From NCBI GenBank assembly GCA_016711205.1, contig JADJTM010000003.1, positions 535,671 to 599,670 on the forward strand: a stretch of DNA of 64,000 bases, given 5' to 3'. The notes under the pieces are model-generated. The model saw only the letters and a program-made list of their open reading frames with translations, had not been told where the DNA came from and ran no database searches. The translations under genes and the position numbers were made by a program. Source of the DNA: Micropruina sp. Lineage in GTDB: Bacteria > Actinomycetota > Actinomycetes > Propionibacteriales > Propionibacteriaceae. Shown one piece after another: positions 45,053-57,062 of this stretch. Each line of letters begins with the position of its first letter. Positions within the stretch are counted from its first letter, which is position 1.

Positions 45053-46373
45053 TCAGTGTGGCGGGGTGTTGCGCGAGTAGATCTGGTGGGCGACGTACCG
45101 CTGGTACATGTCCTCGGTGACGCCGTGGTTGGTGGCGATCTCGGCGAAGAACCGGCCGGATTCGTGCATGGTCCGTTTCTTGGGTTTCGTAGTCGACGCT
45201 GATCAGCCCGAAGCGGGCGGATTCGCCCTCGAGCCATTCCCAGTTGTCCATGAACGACCAGTGGTAGTAGCGCTCGATCGGGAGGTCGGAGTTGGCGATC
45301 TCGGCGAGGTGTTCGTGGATGAATCGGCTGCGGAAGCCGTCGTTGGAGTTGGCGGTGCCGTTCTCGGTGACGTAGAGCGGTCCGGGATGGGACTCGTGCA
45401 GCCAGGTGGCTACCTCGATCAGGCCCTGGGGGTAGATCTCCCAGCCCAGGTCGTTGATCGGGACGTCGGCGCCGACCCCGTCGTCCAACCGGCTGACGGT
45501 GCTGCGCGAGTAGTAGTTGATGCCGTGGAAGTCGTAGTAGTGGCCGGGATAGATGCCGGGCGGCTGTGACAACGGGGCCAGGAAGCGGCCCTTGCACATG
45601 GCCTTGGTGATCACCCGCTGGAACAGCCATTCCATCATCTGGGCGGACGCCCAGTGTCCGGGGTGCCAGGCGATCCGGGGACGGAAGACCCGTAGGTGCT
45701 GCGCGACGCCGACCCGGGCGTCCGGTTGCAGTTCGTGGATCAGCCGGTAGGCGTCGATGTGGGCCGCGGCGAGGTTGGTGTAGACGCGGGTGAGCGTCTT
45801 CAGAGAGCGGACGCCCGGCGGCCACACCCCGAAGTAGTAGGCGTGGGTGGCGTAGATGTTCGGCTCGTTGATGGTGATCCACTCGTCGACCAGGTCACCG
45901 AGCGCCGACACCATGCGTTGGGTGTACTGCTGGAAGACCTTGGTGCCGTCGGGGTTCAGGAAGGCGCCGGCGTCCTCGAACCAGACCGGGTTGTTGAAGT
46001 GGTGCAGGGTAACCAGCGGTTTGATGCCGGCGTCGCGGAGGCGTCCGAGCTCGTCGCGGTAGTGGTCGATGGCCGCGGGGTCGAACTCGCCGGGGCTGGG
46101 CTCGACCCGGGCCCACTCCAGGCCCATCCGGTAGTGCTGGACGTTGAGCGCTTTCAGCAGCTCGATGTCCTCGGGTACCCGGTTCCAGTGGTCGCAGGCG
46201 CGGGCGGGGGTGGAGCCGTCCTTGATCCGTCCTGGTTCTTCGGCCCAGCGATGCCAGTTGGTGCGGGCCTGGCCGCCCTCGATCTGGGTGGCTGCGGTGG
46301 CGACGCCCAGCTCGCAGTTCTTCAGACTGAACGCGTGCACGCCGTCCCTTTCCGCTTGCTTCTCCGCAGTCAT
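45053..46373 (-). CDS. GH1 beta-glucosidase, frameshifted near the end
   Basis: From the ATG at 46373 the frame encodes a GH1 barrel with WITINEPNIYATHAYYFG (acid/base Glu), YYDFHGINYYSRS, GPLYVTENGTAN (nucleophile Glu) and YYHWSFMDNWEWLEG. After LISVDYET the frame shifts. Removing one C from ACCCAAG near 45186 continues as KKRTMHESGRFFAEIATNHG to a stop at 45053-45055, the expected GH1 end, at about 440 aa. The uncorrected frame runs on to 45024 and overlaps the LCP gene. Probably a cytosolic beta-glucosidase or beta-galactosidase, intact in the organism. Confidence 0.82.
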
Positions 46374-46396
46374 CGTCGGCGGTCTGGCAAGGGGTG

Positions 46397-47188
46397 TCAA
46401 TCCGGCGCACCAGTGGAGAGCGCGCACACCAACACCAGCAGGCTCAGACCCACCTCGATCAACCCGATCACGGCCGGGCGAACCGGCCTCGTGCGCGCCG
46501 CCCGGAACAACAGGGTCGTGCGGACGGTGGCCAGGCCGAACAGCGCCGTCCACGCCCACGAGGTCGTCAGACCCCACAGCGGGAGAGTTGCGACCGCCCA
46601 GACCAGGTGCCAGAGCAGGGAGGCGGTCGCGATCCGGGAGTTGCCGCGCTCACGGATCAGGCTCTTGACGTGCAGCACGGTGCCGAAGAAGTAGCCGAAC
46701 AGGGCGAGGCTAGTGAGGGTGGCGCTGCGGGCGGCCGGCCAGTCGGCGAGTACGGCGGCGGGGGAGTCGTGGCTGAGCACGAGCGTCATGGAACAGGCTG
46801 CGGCCGTGGTGAGGGCGCCGCCGAGCAGGGCTCGTTCGTTGCGCTGTCGGGCCAGCCACAGCGCCGGGACGAGGAGCGGTGCGAACACCGGGATCCAGCC
46901 GAGCAGCGCCGGGCCCGTGAGGTGGAGAGCGAGGAGGCCGAGTGCGGCGGAGGCGGACGTGTAGGTGAGCAGCGGCGGCAGGTGGCGCCCGCGCCGGCGC
47001 GGCGGGCTCTTCAACCACTGGGACGCCGCGTAGAACCCGAAGTACCCGGCCACGAAGCAGCTGCTGACGAGCAGGGACCGGAGCGCGCCCGGGGGCGTGC
47101 GCAGCGCGGCCCCGGTGATCAGCGGAACCGCCAACATCGCCCAAGCCCCGTGCTGGTTGGGAACCCAGACGCTGCTTCGGTGGGCCAC
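46397..47188 (-). CDS. YwiC-like membrane protein
   Basis: The 263-aa product begins VWVPNQHGAWAMLAVPLITGA, the signature of the YwiC-like family, and has about seven hydrophobic segments with a basic cytosolic loop (WLKSPPRRRGRHLPP). The family is widespread in Gram-positive bacteria and has no proven function. The GH1 gene begins 24 bp downstream, so they may be co-transcribed. Confidence 0.8.
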   Translation of the reverse strand: MAHRSSVWVPNQHGAWAMLAVPLITGAALRTPPGALRSLLVSSCFVAGYFGFYAASQWLKSPPRRRGRHLPPLLTYTSASAALGLLALHLTGPALLGWIPVFAPLLVPALWLARQRNERALLGGALTTAAACSMTLVLSHDSPAAVLADWPAARSATLTSLALFGYFFGTVLHVKSLIRERGNSRIATASLLWHLVWAVATLPLWGLTTSWAWTALFGLATVRTTLLFRAARTRPVRPAVIGLIEVGLSLLVLVCALSTGAPD

Positions 47189-47452
47189 GCTTCGACCCTA
47201 CGGGCCGCCGCTGGTGACTCACGCGTCATCGCGGACATCCCACTCGTCATTGTGGTGTCGTCGGCTGGGCTCGATTCGAGGATGCACTCGTCTCCGGCCT
47301 CATCACCGATGAGGGTTACGAGCGTGTCGCGCGGGAAGCGCCCACGGCGACGTCCGAACGTGGCGTCCGCTGATCTGAGAGCGCGGGTCGCTGACCAACT
47401 CGAGGCGCGACCGCTTGTCGCTTGGGTCACTGGGTTGCCTGGGTCGACGACG
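47189..47452. other. Intergenic region, no clear gene
   Basis: No feature is convincing here. One plus-strand frame reads RFEDALVSGLITDEGYERVAREAPTATS near 47270-47365 with a coding-like composition but ends quickly and matches nothing I recognise. It could be a gene remnant. Confidence 0.25.
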
Positions 47453-48460
47453 TCAGTGAACCGATCTCGTCACCACATACGCGCGATCGCGAGCCAGGAT
47501 CTCCGTGGGACCGATAGCCCGCCGTAGCCAGGGCAAATAGGGCAGATGAGCGTTATAGACGCACCACAGCTCTCCGCCGTCGGTCAGGACGTCGCCCACC
47601 TGGGTGAACAGTCCCCGAGTGGGGGACGTGTCCTTCGCGGCGCGGACGTGGAACGGCGGGTTGGTCACCACCAGGTCGACCTGCTGTGGCCACCCGGCCA
47701 GCCCGTCGCGGCGCTGGACGTCGACCTCAACGCCGTTGGCGGACGCCGTCAGCCCGGCCGCGTCGCAGGCGCTCCACGCGACATCGACTGCGCTCACCCG
47801 CATGCCTCGTCGCGCGAGCAGCGCCGCCAGGATGCCGCTGCCGCAACCCAGGTCGATCGCCGTGGACGCCGCCGGCAGACGGTCGAAGCAGCTCGCCAGC
47901 AACGCCGTCCCGCGGTCGAGGCGGTTGGTGTTGAAGGTCGCTCCGTGCGCCACGACGTCCAGTTCGAACGCCTCGAGGCGCGCCGTCCGGGGCCAGGACG
48001 CTGGGGACGCGATCGGCCCGGAGGCGATCAGGGCACGCGCCTTGCGGTGCCCAAGGCTGGCGTGCACGGAGGTGAAATGCCTTGCCAGCGCTTCGTTCAT
48101 CGACCGCGACAGGTGTTTGTCGCGCTCTCCCGCGATCATGCGCACCGCCGGATCGGCATGTTCCGCGATCGCCTGCGCATACTCGTCCACGGCTCCCAAC
48201 GCCCGGGGGAGGCGCCACAGCACCGTCCGGACGCCGGCCACCGCCTGCTGCGGGGTCGGACGCCGCCACGGCTGGGGAACCGCCCGCTCGGCGCGGACCT
48301 CGTCGCACCAAACCCGTGCGGTGTAGCCCCGGTCCGCGAGCGTGCGGCAGAGCGCGCCGTCCACATCGTCCAGGACGCCGATCGGCTCGGCGATCTCGCC
48401 GGCCTCGCTCAGGAGCAACTCGGTGACCGGGTCGAGCCGGGCGTCCGGTGCGTCGTCCAT
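47453..48460 (-). CDS. RlmG/RsmC-like SAM methyltransferase
   Basis: The 335-aa protein has an N-terminal degenerate methyltransferase-like half and a C-terminal MTS domain: STAIDLGCGSGILAALLARRG (motif I), DVQRRDGLAGW and LVVTNPPFHV, the NPPF motif of N2-guanine or N6-adenine methyltransferases. The two-half layout matches the 23S/16S rRNA guanine-N2 enzymes RlmG and RsmC. Which rRNA base it modifies is not certain. Confidence 0.82.
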   Translation of the reverse strand: MDDAPDARLDPVTELLLSEAGEIAEPIGVLDDVDGALCRTLADRGYTARVWCDEVRAERAVPQPWRRPTPQQAVAGVRTVLWRLPRALGAVDEYAQAIAEHADPAVRMIAGERDKHLSRSMNEALARHFTSVHASLGHRKARALIASGPIASPASWPRTARLEAFELDVVAHGATFNTNRLDRGTALLASCFDRLPAASTAIDLGCGSGILAALLARRGMRVSAVDVAWSACDAAGLTASANGVEVDVQRRDGLAGWPQQVDLVVTNPPFHVRAAKDTSPTRGLFTQVGDVLTDGGELWCVYNAHLPYLPWLRRAIGPTEILARDRAYVVTRSVH

Positions 48461-48541
48461 GAGGTCAGGTAATCACCCCTGATGGGTTCCCGACGACTCG
48501 AGCGCCAGGCCTCTCGTCCGGAAGGCCCCGGCCGGCGACAA

Positions 48542-48611
48542 GACGTTGCGCGGGTTCGGGCTCATTGCGCGCGTCCGGACCCGCGCAATGAGCGCTACCC
48601 CGCGCAACGTC
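48542..48611. repeat. Nested 70-nt palindrome
   Basis: The outer arms GACGTTGCGCGGG (48542-48554) and CCCGCGCAACGTC (48599-48611) pair over 13 bp. After a symmetric 5/5-nt internal loop, the inner arms GCTCATTGCGCG (48560-48571) and CGCGCAATGAGC (48582-48593) pair over 12 bp. The centre holds GTCCGGAC. It lies between the convergent-facing starts of no gene, in the gap 48461-48940 upstream of ppdK. There is no T run, so it is more like a REP or miniature palindromic element than a simple terminator. Confidence 0.8.
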
Positions 48612-48940
48612 GATCCGGGTCCCGGATCTGGACGTTCGCCGGGGTCGAGATCGGCTGACGGGGGTCGGGGAGTCGACGACGGGGAGTGGAGGGTCGGACG
48701 ACGGGGGTAGGGGTCGGGGGACCTGGTTGGGGAGCCGGATGACCTGGTCGCTCCGAGCACTCACCCGCTCATCTGGTCAATCACCTGCATACGATCCCCG
48801 GCGCGGTACCCAACGGGTAGCCCGAGTCGATACGGTTGGACCAGCCGACCGGTCACTGGACCCCGCTCCGTCCGGAACCGGCCGTGGCTCGCCGTGAGGG
48901 CGTCCATGCAATGGAGCATCCAAAGGAGATTCATCACACG

Positions 48941-51562
<2,622 letters not shown>

Positions 51563-51595
51563 CCAGCTGAGGTCATCGAGACGAGTAGTCAACAG

Positions 51596-51629
51596 AGGGC
51601 CCGGTTCCGCATCAGCGGAGCCGGGCCCT
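51596..51629 (+). terminator. Terminator hairpin after ppdK
   Basis: AGGGCCCGGTTCCGC, loop ATCA, GCGGAGCCGGGCCCT: a 15-bp stem with one T-G wobble, starting 33 nt after the ppdK stop. No T run follows, as is common in high-GC actinobacteria. Confidence 0.75.
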
Positions 51630-51726
51630 GGGCACTGTGCGACACACTGAGCCGTGATCCGACTCCACAATCGGGGTGAGCTACTCCACTCGGCTGAATC
51701 TCAACCTGAACGTGACATTAGGGTCG

Positions 51727-52461
51727 TTATCCCAGCGCCGACACGACCCTCTTGGCAACCTGTTCCTGACCTTTGGCGCTGAGCCCGCCGGCGCGAAACG
51801 CCGGCAGCTCGAGATCGATGAAGCGCCCGTCCACGGCCGCCACAGCCCCCTTGATGTTGTTGCGGTGCAGCCTGATCCAGCCGAGTTGACCCTGCTTCGT
51901 CATGACCGGCGAGAGCGCCACGATCTTGGTCTTGGGCAGGGCTTTGCGGAGCGCGGTAAAGAATTCGCGACTGTCTGGCCCGATGGGATTGTCACCGTCG
52001 GCCATGCTCCCGAAGATGACCACGATGTCAGGCTTCACGTCGGCGATCGCCGGCACGATGCCCCTGAAGGTGGTGCAGCGCTGAGGGCAGCGGCTCGCGA
52101 CTTTCGCGAAGCCCATTCCGGGCGCCGAGAGGTTCGTGACTTGCCAATTCAGTGCTCGAGTCGTCCTCTCGACCCAGCTGTCCGATCCTGTACCGAGGGA
52201 CGTTGCGTCGCCCACGATCACCACGCTGGTCAGCTTGGTGCTCGAAGTAGCGGACGGGGACTCCGTGGGTGCCTCGGGCGGAGTCGACGCGGCGCTCAGG
52301 CTGGGTGTCGGCAGGCTCGTCAGCGTGCCAGCCGGAGCAGGAACCGCCCTGGCCGGGGCCACGGGACGGCTCTGCAGCAACGCGGTGATGCTGAGCCCGG
52401 TCGCCAGTAGGGCGAGCAGGATGAGGCCGACGTACTGCGCGGCCCGTCGTTGGGGAAGCAT
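51727..52461 (-). CDS. SGNH-fold protein lacking catalytic residues
   Basis: The 244-aa product has an N-terminal membrane anchor (QYVGLILLALLATGLSI), a Ser/Thr/Pro linker and an SGNH-like domain. Block I reads VVIVGDATSLGTG, with Ala where the nucleophile Ser should be. The Gly-x-Asn-Asp block is FGSMADGDN, and block V reads RAGGLSAKGQEQ, without the Asp-x-x-His pair. The fold is recognisable but the protein is probably not a hydrolase; a binding or regulatory role is likely. The spacer 52462-52667 to the divergent small gene holds no other gene. Confidence 0.7.
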   Translation of the reverse strand: MLPQRRAAQYVGLILLALLATGLSITALLQSRPVAPARAVPAPAGTLTSLPTPSLSAASTPPEAPTESPSATSSTKLTSVVIVGDATSLGTGSDSWVERTTRALNWQVTNLSAPGMGFAKVASRCPQRCTTFRGIVPAIADVKPDIVVIFGSMADGDNPIGPDSREFFTALRKALPKTKIVALSPVMTKQGQLGWIRLHRNNIKGAVAAVDGRFIDLELPAFRAGGLSAKGQEQVAKRVVSALG

Positions 52462-52667
52462 GGCTCGTCTCTCTCTACAATGCGGCTGCCAATGGGCATT
52501 CTTGCAGGCGGGGTCGCTTCACCGCTGAACATATAGAGGCGGCGGTGGGCAGCGGTCCTCGGCGCGCTCATGCGGGGGTAGAGGGCTCTGATTTGCACGA
52601 TTTGGCTCCTCACTTGGTGATATGCGAAGCTGGCGTCAGCACACCTCATCCCCCGGAGGAATCGCAA

Positions 52668-52853
52668 ATGTCAAGTGCGAAGACCCCCAATCGCACGTCT
52701 ACGGATGCCGCTCGGCCTCGTGCCGAACTCTGCCCATGGCCCGAAGTCGCCCGGACAATGGAGATCGGTCGGGTCAAGCGACAGGCCCCCATGCACATCG
52801 TGGCGCGAAGCCGCGACCGCCTGACTGGTCCAGGCTGGAGCGAGGCAGTCTGA
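52668..52853 (+). CDS. Small leader ORF coupled to the capD-like gene
   Basis: This 61-aa frame has an excellent GGAGGAA site 6 nt before its ATG at 52668, and its stop shares a base with the ATG of the next gene (TGATG at 52851-52855). The product (MSSAKTPNRTSTDAARPRAE on) is basic, has no membrane segment and matches nothing I know. Either it is a real small protein or its translation serves to deliver ribosomes to the dehydratase gene. Confidence 0.5.
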   Translation: MSSAKTPNRTSTDAARPRAELCPWPEVARTMEIGRVKRQAPMHIVARSRDRLTGPGWSEAV

Positions 52854-54692
52854 TGCGCTTTCTCGAGTCGGCAACCGCGCAGCGCGTACTGGCCGCCCTT
52901 GATGTGTCCAGCTGGCTGCTTGCCACTCTGGTGCTCTTGGTCGGGCGCTACGACTTCGGCCTGAGCCCCGCTCAGTGGTCGGGCGTGCTCTGGTACGCGG
53001 CGCTGGCCGCAATCCTGCAGATTGCAGTGGGTCTGGGAATGCGTCTATACCGCGGCGTTGGGCGTATCGGGAGCTTCTCCGAGGCGACGCTAGCGGCGCG
53101 AGTGGTGGCGATAGTCGGCATCGTTGTTGGCCTGCTGTCGCTCCTGTTGTCGCGCGATCTGCCGCGGGGTGTTGTGATCACCGTGCCGCTCGGCGCACTC
53201 GCACTGATGGGAGCCGTTCGCATCGCTGCCCGTGCCATCGTGGTCCGCTCCGTGCGGTTGCAACGACCAGCATCCCGGGAGGGTGTCCTCATTTATGGTG
53301 CTGGCAACGCCGGACGCCAACTGGGTCACTTGATCTTCTCCGATCCCGACGCGCCATATCACGTGGTGGGGCTCGTTGATGACGATCGGTCGAAGCGTCA
53401 CCTCCGTTTCGACTTCGGCCGGGTGATCGGCGACCGGTCGACGCTGATCGCGCTGGCGGACAGGTTGGACGTCCGGACCGTGATTCTGGCCATCCCGTCA
53501 GCGCCATCCGCGTTCCTGAAGGACCTCTCCGACGAGTTGGAGCAGGCTCAACTGAAGCTATTCGTGCTGCCGCCGCTGCGGGACATCGTTGGCGGGCGTG
53601 TGCAGCTGAACCCGCTGCGCGAGTTCGACGTGATGGACATGCTGGGACGAGACCCGATCGAAACCGATCTCCGGTGCGATCGCCGGTTACCTTCGCGGCA
53701 AGGTCGTTCTCGTCACCGGGGGCCGGCGGATCGATCGGATCGGAGATCGCTCGCCAGGTTCATCAGTTCGGGCCCAGGAACTCATCTGCCTCGATCGCGA
53801 TGAGTCCGGCTTGCATGCGGTTCAGCTGTCGATCTACGGTACGGCGCTGCTCGACTCGGCGGACATGGCTCTCTGCGACATTCGGGATCGGGACGCGCTG
53901 ATGCGAATCTTCGAGACCCACCGGCCCGACGTGGTGTTCCACGCGGCGGCGTTGAAGCACCTTCCGATGCTCGAGAGGTATCCCGACGAGGGGTGGAAGA
54001 CGAATGTGCTGGGCACGCTCAATGTGCTGGAGTGCGCCGTTGAGGTCGGCGTGACCTGCTTCATCAATATTTCCACCGACAAGGCCGCCGACGCCACCAG
54101 CGTGCTCGGCAGCACCAAGCGCAGAGCTGAGCAGCTCACCTCGTGGTTCGCGAAGGGCGGCGACCGCCGCTATCTCTCGGTTCGGTTCGGCAACGTGCTG
54201 GGCTCGCGCGGCTCAGTGCTGCACACCTTCCGCGCCCAGATCAGACGAGGTGGTCCTGTGACTGTCGTGGACCCGGAGATCACTCGGTTCTTCATGACCA
54301 TCCCTGAGGCATGCCAGCTGGTGATCCAGGCCGGCTCTATCGGGGATCCTGCCGCGGTCCTGGTCCTCGACATGGGGAAGCCGGTGCGGATCGTGGATGT
54401 CGCGAGACGGATGATCAGAGAGTCTGGAGAACGCATCGATATCGTCTACACCGGATTGCGACGCGGAGAGAAGATGCACGAGGTGTTGTTCAGCGAGGCG
54501 GAGGAGTCCATTCCTACGAGGCACCCGCTGATCTCGCGAGTACAAGTGCCAGCTCTGAACCCGGACGAGATCAGGAATCTCGCGGGGATGCCGAGAGCGT
54601 CTCGGACACTGTCCTTGGTAAATGGCCATGACCTCAGTCGTCGGGGTCGGCCCGCCGACGTCCGGTTGGTGGCAGGTGGGACGTCGGCGTGA
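52853..54692 (+). CDS. CapD/PglF-type sugar 4,6-dehydratase, three indels
   Basis: The N-terminus has four membrane helices and a GAGNAGRQL Rossmann domain, ending LREFDVMDMLGRDPIETDL. Then GAIAGYLRGKVVLVTG lies one frame later, AGGSIGSEIARQVHQFGPR in the next, and the rest (SGLHAVQLSIYG, INISTDKAADATSVLGSTKR, VRFGNVLGSRGS) returns to the middle frame. One extra C near 53672, one extra G in GGGGG near 53720 and one missing G near 53780 explain it all. The corrected protein is about 613 aa, the full family length. It makes a UDP-4-keto-6-deoxy-HexNAc, the precursor for the DegT enzyme. Confidence 0.85.
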
Positions 54693-54910
54693 TCGTAGGC
54701 TCTTGCAGGTCCTCATCAGGCCGTGGACGGCAGGAGGCGCACGCGGTTGGATCGGCAATCGCGGGCGGGCACGAAGTCCGCACGTGGCGCTGCCTGATCC
54801 CGTGTGGCCATATGCCCGGCGTGGCCTCGGGCGGTGGCGATGTGCGCACGGAGGAAGTGTGGGAAACCGAGGCCGCGCTCGAACACAAGTTCGCCCGGAG
54901 CAGTCGCTGA
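54689..54910 (+). CDS. Small ORF between capD-like and degT genes
   Basis: The GTG at 54689 overlaps the dehydratase stop (GTGA), and the TGA at 54908-54910 overlaps the ATG of the aminotransferase gene (TGATG). This double coupling suggests translation. The 73-aa product includes SAIAGGHEVRTWRCL and WETEAALEHKFARSS, with several Cys and Gly residues, and is unrecognised. Given the homopolymer errors just upstream, it might also be a distorted extension of a neighbour. Confidence 0.4.
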   Translation: MIVGSCRSSSGRGRQEAHAVGSAIAGGHEVRTWRCLIPCGHMPGVASGGGDVRTEEVWETEAALEHKFARSSR

Positions 54911-56049
54911 TGATGCCGGAGCGTGTCTACCTCTCCCCTCCGGACGTCGGGGAGTTGGAGGAGCGCTACCTCATCGCAGCCGTCCGCTCAGGGTGGATCG
55001 CCCCCCTGGGTCCCGAGGTGGACGCCTTCGAGCGCGAACTCGCTGAGTATTGCGGACGCAAGCACTGCGTAGCGCTCTCATCAGGCACCGCCGCGCTGCA
55101 TCTAGGCCTGCTAACTCTGGGCGTCGGGCCAGGCGACGTGGTGATCACTTCAACCATGACCTTCGCCGCTACTGCGAACGCGATCGTCTACACCGGCGCC
55201 GAGCCATACTTCGTGGATTCCGACTCGTCAGGCAACATGAATCCCGACCTGTTGGTGGAGGCGCTGGACGACCTCGCCGCGCAAGGCACCACGCCAGCTG
55301 CGATCCTGCCCGTGGATCTGCTGGGCAAGGTGGCCGACCATGACCGGATCGATGTGATCGCCGCAGCCCGAGGCATCCCCGTGCTGAGTGACGCCGCGGA
55401 GTCACTCGGTGCGAAACGCGGCGGAAGGACGGCGGCATCGTTCGGCGTCGCGGCCGTAGTGTCATTCAACGGCAACAAGGTAATGACCACGTCAGGTGGG
55501 GGAGCGGTGCTCACCGACGACGAGGAGTTCGCCAAGCACGTGCGCTACCTCGCCACCCAGGCTCGCCAACCGGTGACCCACTACGAACACACCGACATCG
55601 GCTACAACTATCGGATGTCGAACCTGCTGGCAGCGCTCGGACGAGCGCAGCTCACCCGCCTGGACGCCATGATTGAGCGGCGCCGGGCGATGCGCATCCG
55701 GTACCAGGAACTCTTCGGCGACGTGCCAGGTGTGTCGGTTTTCGGCACCCCGGAGGACCACGAAGACAATTGTTGGCTCACTGCGATCCTGGTCGATGAG
55801 AAGACGGCCGGTTGGAGCACCGCTGACCTAACCAGCGCGCTTACGGCGGAGAACGTCGAAAGCCGCCCACTGTGGAAACCCATGCACTTACAGCCGGTCT
55901 TCGCCGGGGCAAGGAGGCGCATCGACGGGACCTCGCAGCGTCTGTTTGAGACGGGCTTAACCCTACCCAGCGGATCAGCGTTGTCTGATCGACGGCGAGA
56001 ACGGGCTCTCGCTGTCGTGCGAGGATTCTTGTGGGGCGAGCGCAGGTGA
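54910..56049 (+). CDS. DegT/DnrJ/EryC1 sugar aminotransferase
   Basis: The 379-aa PLP enzyme has ALSSGTAALHLGLLTLGVG, TMTFAATANAIVYTGAEPYFVD, the VLSDAAESLGA Asp that binds the pyridine nitrogen, and FNGNKVMTTSGGG with the Schiff-base Lys. LWKPMHLQPVF near the end is the family's C-terminal mark. This is the PglE/PseC group, which puts an amino group on C4 of UDP-4-keto-6-deoxy sugars. With the CapD-type enzyme it would produce a UDP-bacillosamine- or AAT-like amino sugar. Confidence 0.9.
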   Translation: MMPERVYLSPPDVGELEERYLIAAVRSGWIAPLGPEVDAFERELAEYCGRKHCVALSSGTAALHLGLLTLGVGPGDVVITSTMTFAATANAIVYTGAEPYFVDSDSSGNMNPDLLVEALDDLAAQGTTPAAILPVDLLGKVADHDRIDVIAAARGIPVLSDAAESLGAKRGGRTAASFGVAAVVSFNGNKVMTTSGGGAVLTDDEEFAKHVRYLATQARQPVTHYEHTDIGYNYRMSNLLAALGRAQLTRLDAMIERRRAMRIRYQELFGDVPGVSVFGTPEDHEDNCWLTAILVDEKTAGWSTADLTSALTAENVESRPLWKPMHLQPVFAGARRRIDGTSQRLFETGLTLPSGSALSDRRRERALAVVRGFLWGERR

Positions 56050-57062
56050 ACATACTCCTCTCGTCAGTAGGCCGCCGCCCGTACCTTGTCCGCTGGTTCA
56101 AGGAAGCTCTGCTCCTAAATGGCGTTGATGGACAGGTGGTTGCTGCTGACTCCGATCCGCTTGCTCCGGCGAGGTCGTTCGCGGACGCATTCATGCCGGC
56201 CCCCCGCGTCGATGATCCCCGTTATGAACAGTGGCTCGGCGACTCCCTGCGCGAGATGCACGTGGACCTTGCAGTCAGTGTCAATGACTTCGAGCTTGCG
56301 AGATGGTCTGAGTTGTCGAGCGAGGATAGCTGGTCCTGCCTCGTGCGACTGCCCGCGGCGACGCAACGGGTCGTAGATGACAAGGTTCTTATGAATCGTA
56401 CACTGCAGCTTGCGGGAATCGGCTCACCTGCCACGCACACCGGCAGATTTCCGGAAATGATCATCAGGCAATCGAAGACTGGTCGCTTCATCACGAAGGG
56501 ACGGTTCGGAAGTGCGTCTCGGGGTCTGAACTTCACGAATGCAGATGAACTGGCGGATACCATACTCGCGGCAAGCGACCAGGTTACCAATCGTTATGGT
56601 GTGCACGCTCACCTTCAGAGTGAGTTTACACCAGCTGACCTCGTGATCGTTCAGGAAGAGGTCAAAGGCACCGAGTTTGGCTTGGACGTGATTAGTGACT
56701 TGAATGGGGAGTTCGTGAGTGTGCTTGCTCGGCGGAAAATTGCCATGCGTGGTGGCGAGACTGATCGTGCTGAGTCAGTGGACGGGTCAGCCTTTCGAGC
56801 GTTGGCTCGACGCATTGCGAGAGAGCTTCCTCACCGAGGATCGATGGATATTGATGTCATCGTCGATGCCGATGGAAATAGCTACGTAATAGATGTCAAC
56901 CCTCGATTTGGAGGGGGTTATCCGTTTTCGCATCTGGCGGGAGCTCATGTGCCGGCCGCGTATGTTGCGTGGGCGCATGGTCGGCAGCCTTCCGACGAGT
57001 GGCTGGTCGCAACCCCGGGTGTCGTTTCGGGGAAGTATGTCGAAGCGGTTGTAGTCCAGTGA
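56046..57062 (+). CDS. ATP-grasp ligase
   Basis: The start is the GTG at 56046, overlapping the aminotransferase stop (GTGA), giving 338 aa. The N-terminus is NILLSSVGRRPYLVRWFKEA. The ATP-grasp part has KVLMNRTLQLAGI, a probable Lys-rich ATP site (RFITKGRFGSASRG), VIVQEEVKGTEFGLDVI and DADGNSYVIDVNPRFGGGYPF with metal-binding Glu/Asn equivalents. The family joins a carboxylate to an amine using ATP. Between the aminotransferase and the phosphoglycosyl transferase, it could attach an amino acid or other acid to the new C4 amine. That is inference. Confidence 0.8.
   Translation: MNILLSSVGRRPYLVRWFKEALLLNGVDGQVVAADSDPLAPARSFADAFMPAPRVDDPRYEQWLGDSLREMHVDLAVSVNDFELARWSELSSEDSWSCLVRLPAATQRVVDDKVLMNRTLQLAGIGSPATHTGRFPEMIIRQSKTGRFITKGRFGSASRGLNFTNADELADTILAASDQVTNRYGVHAHLQSEFTPADLVIVQEEVKGTEFGLDVISDLNGEFVSVLARRKIAMRGGETDRAESVDGSAFRALARRIARELPHRGSMDIDVIVDADGNSYVIDVNPRFGGGYPFSHLAGAHVPAAYVAWAHGRQPSDEWLVATPGVVSGKYVEAVVVQ

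Noticed and set aside
47270..47365. Coding-like fragment RFEDALVSGLITDEGYERVARE
   Set aside because: Too short, ends in a stop at once and cannot be assigned to any family.
51727..52461. Active GDSL esterase annotation
   Set aside because: The nucleophile Ser and block V His are absent, so I describe the fold only.
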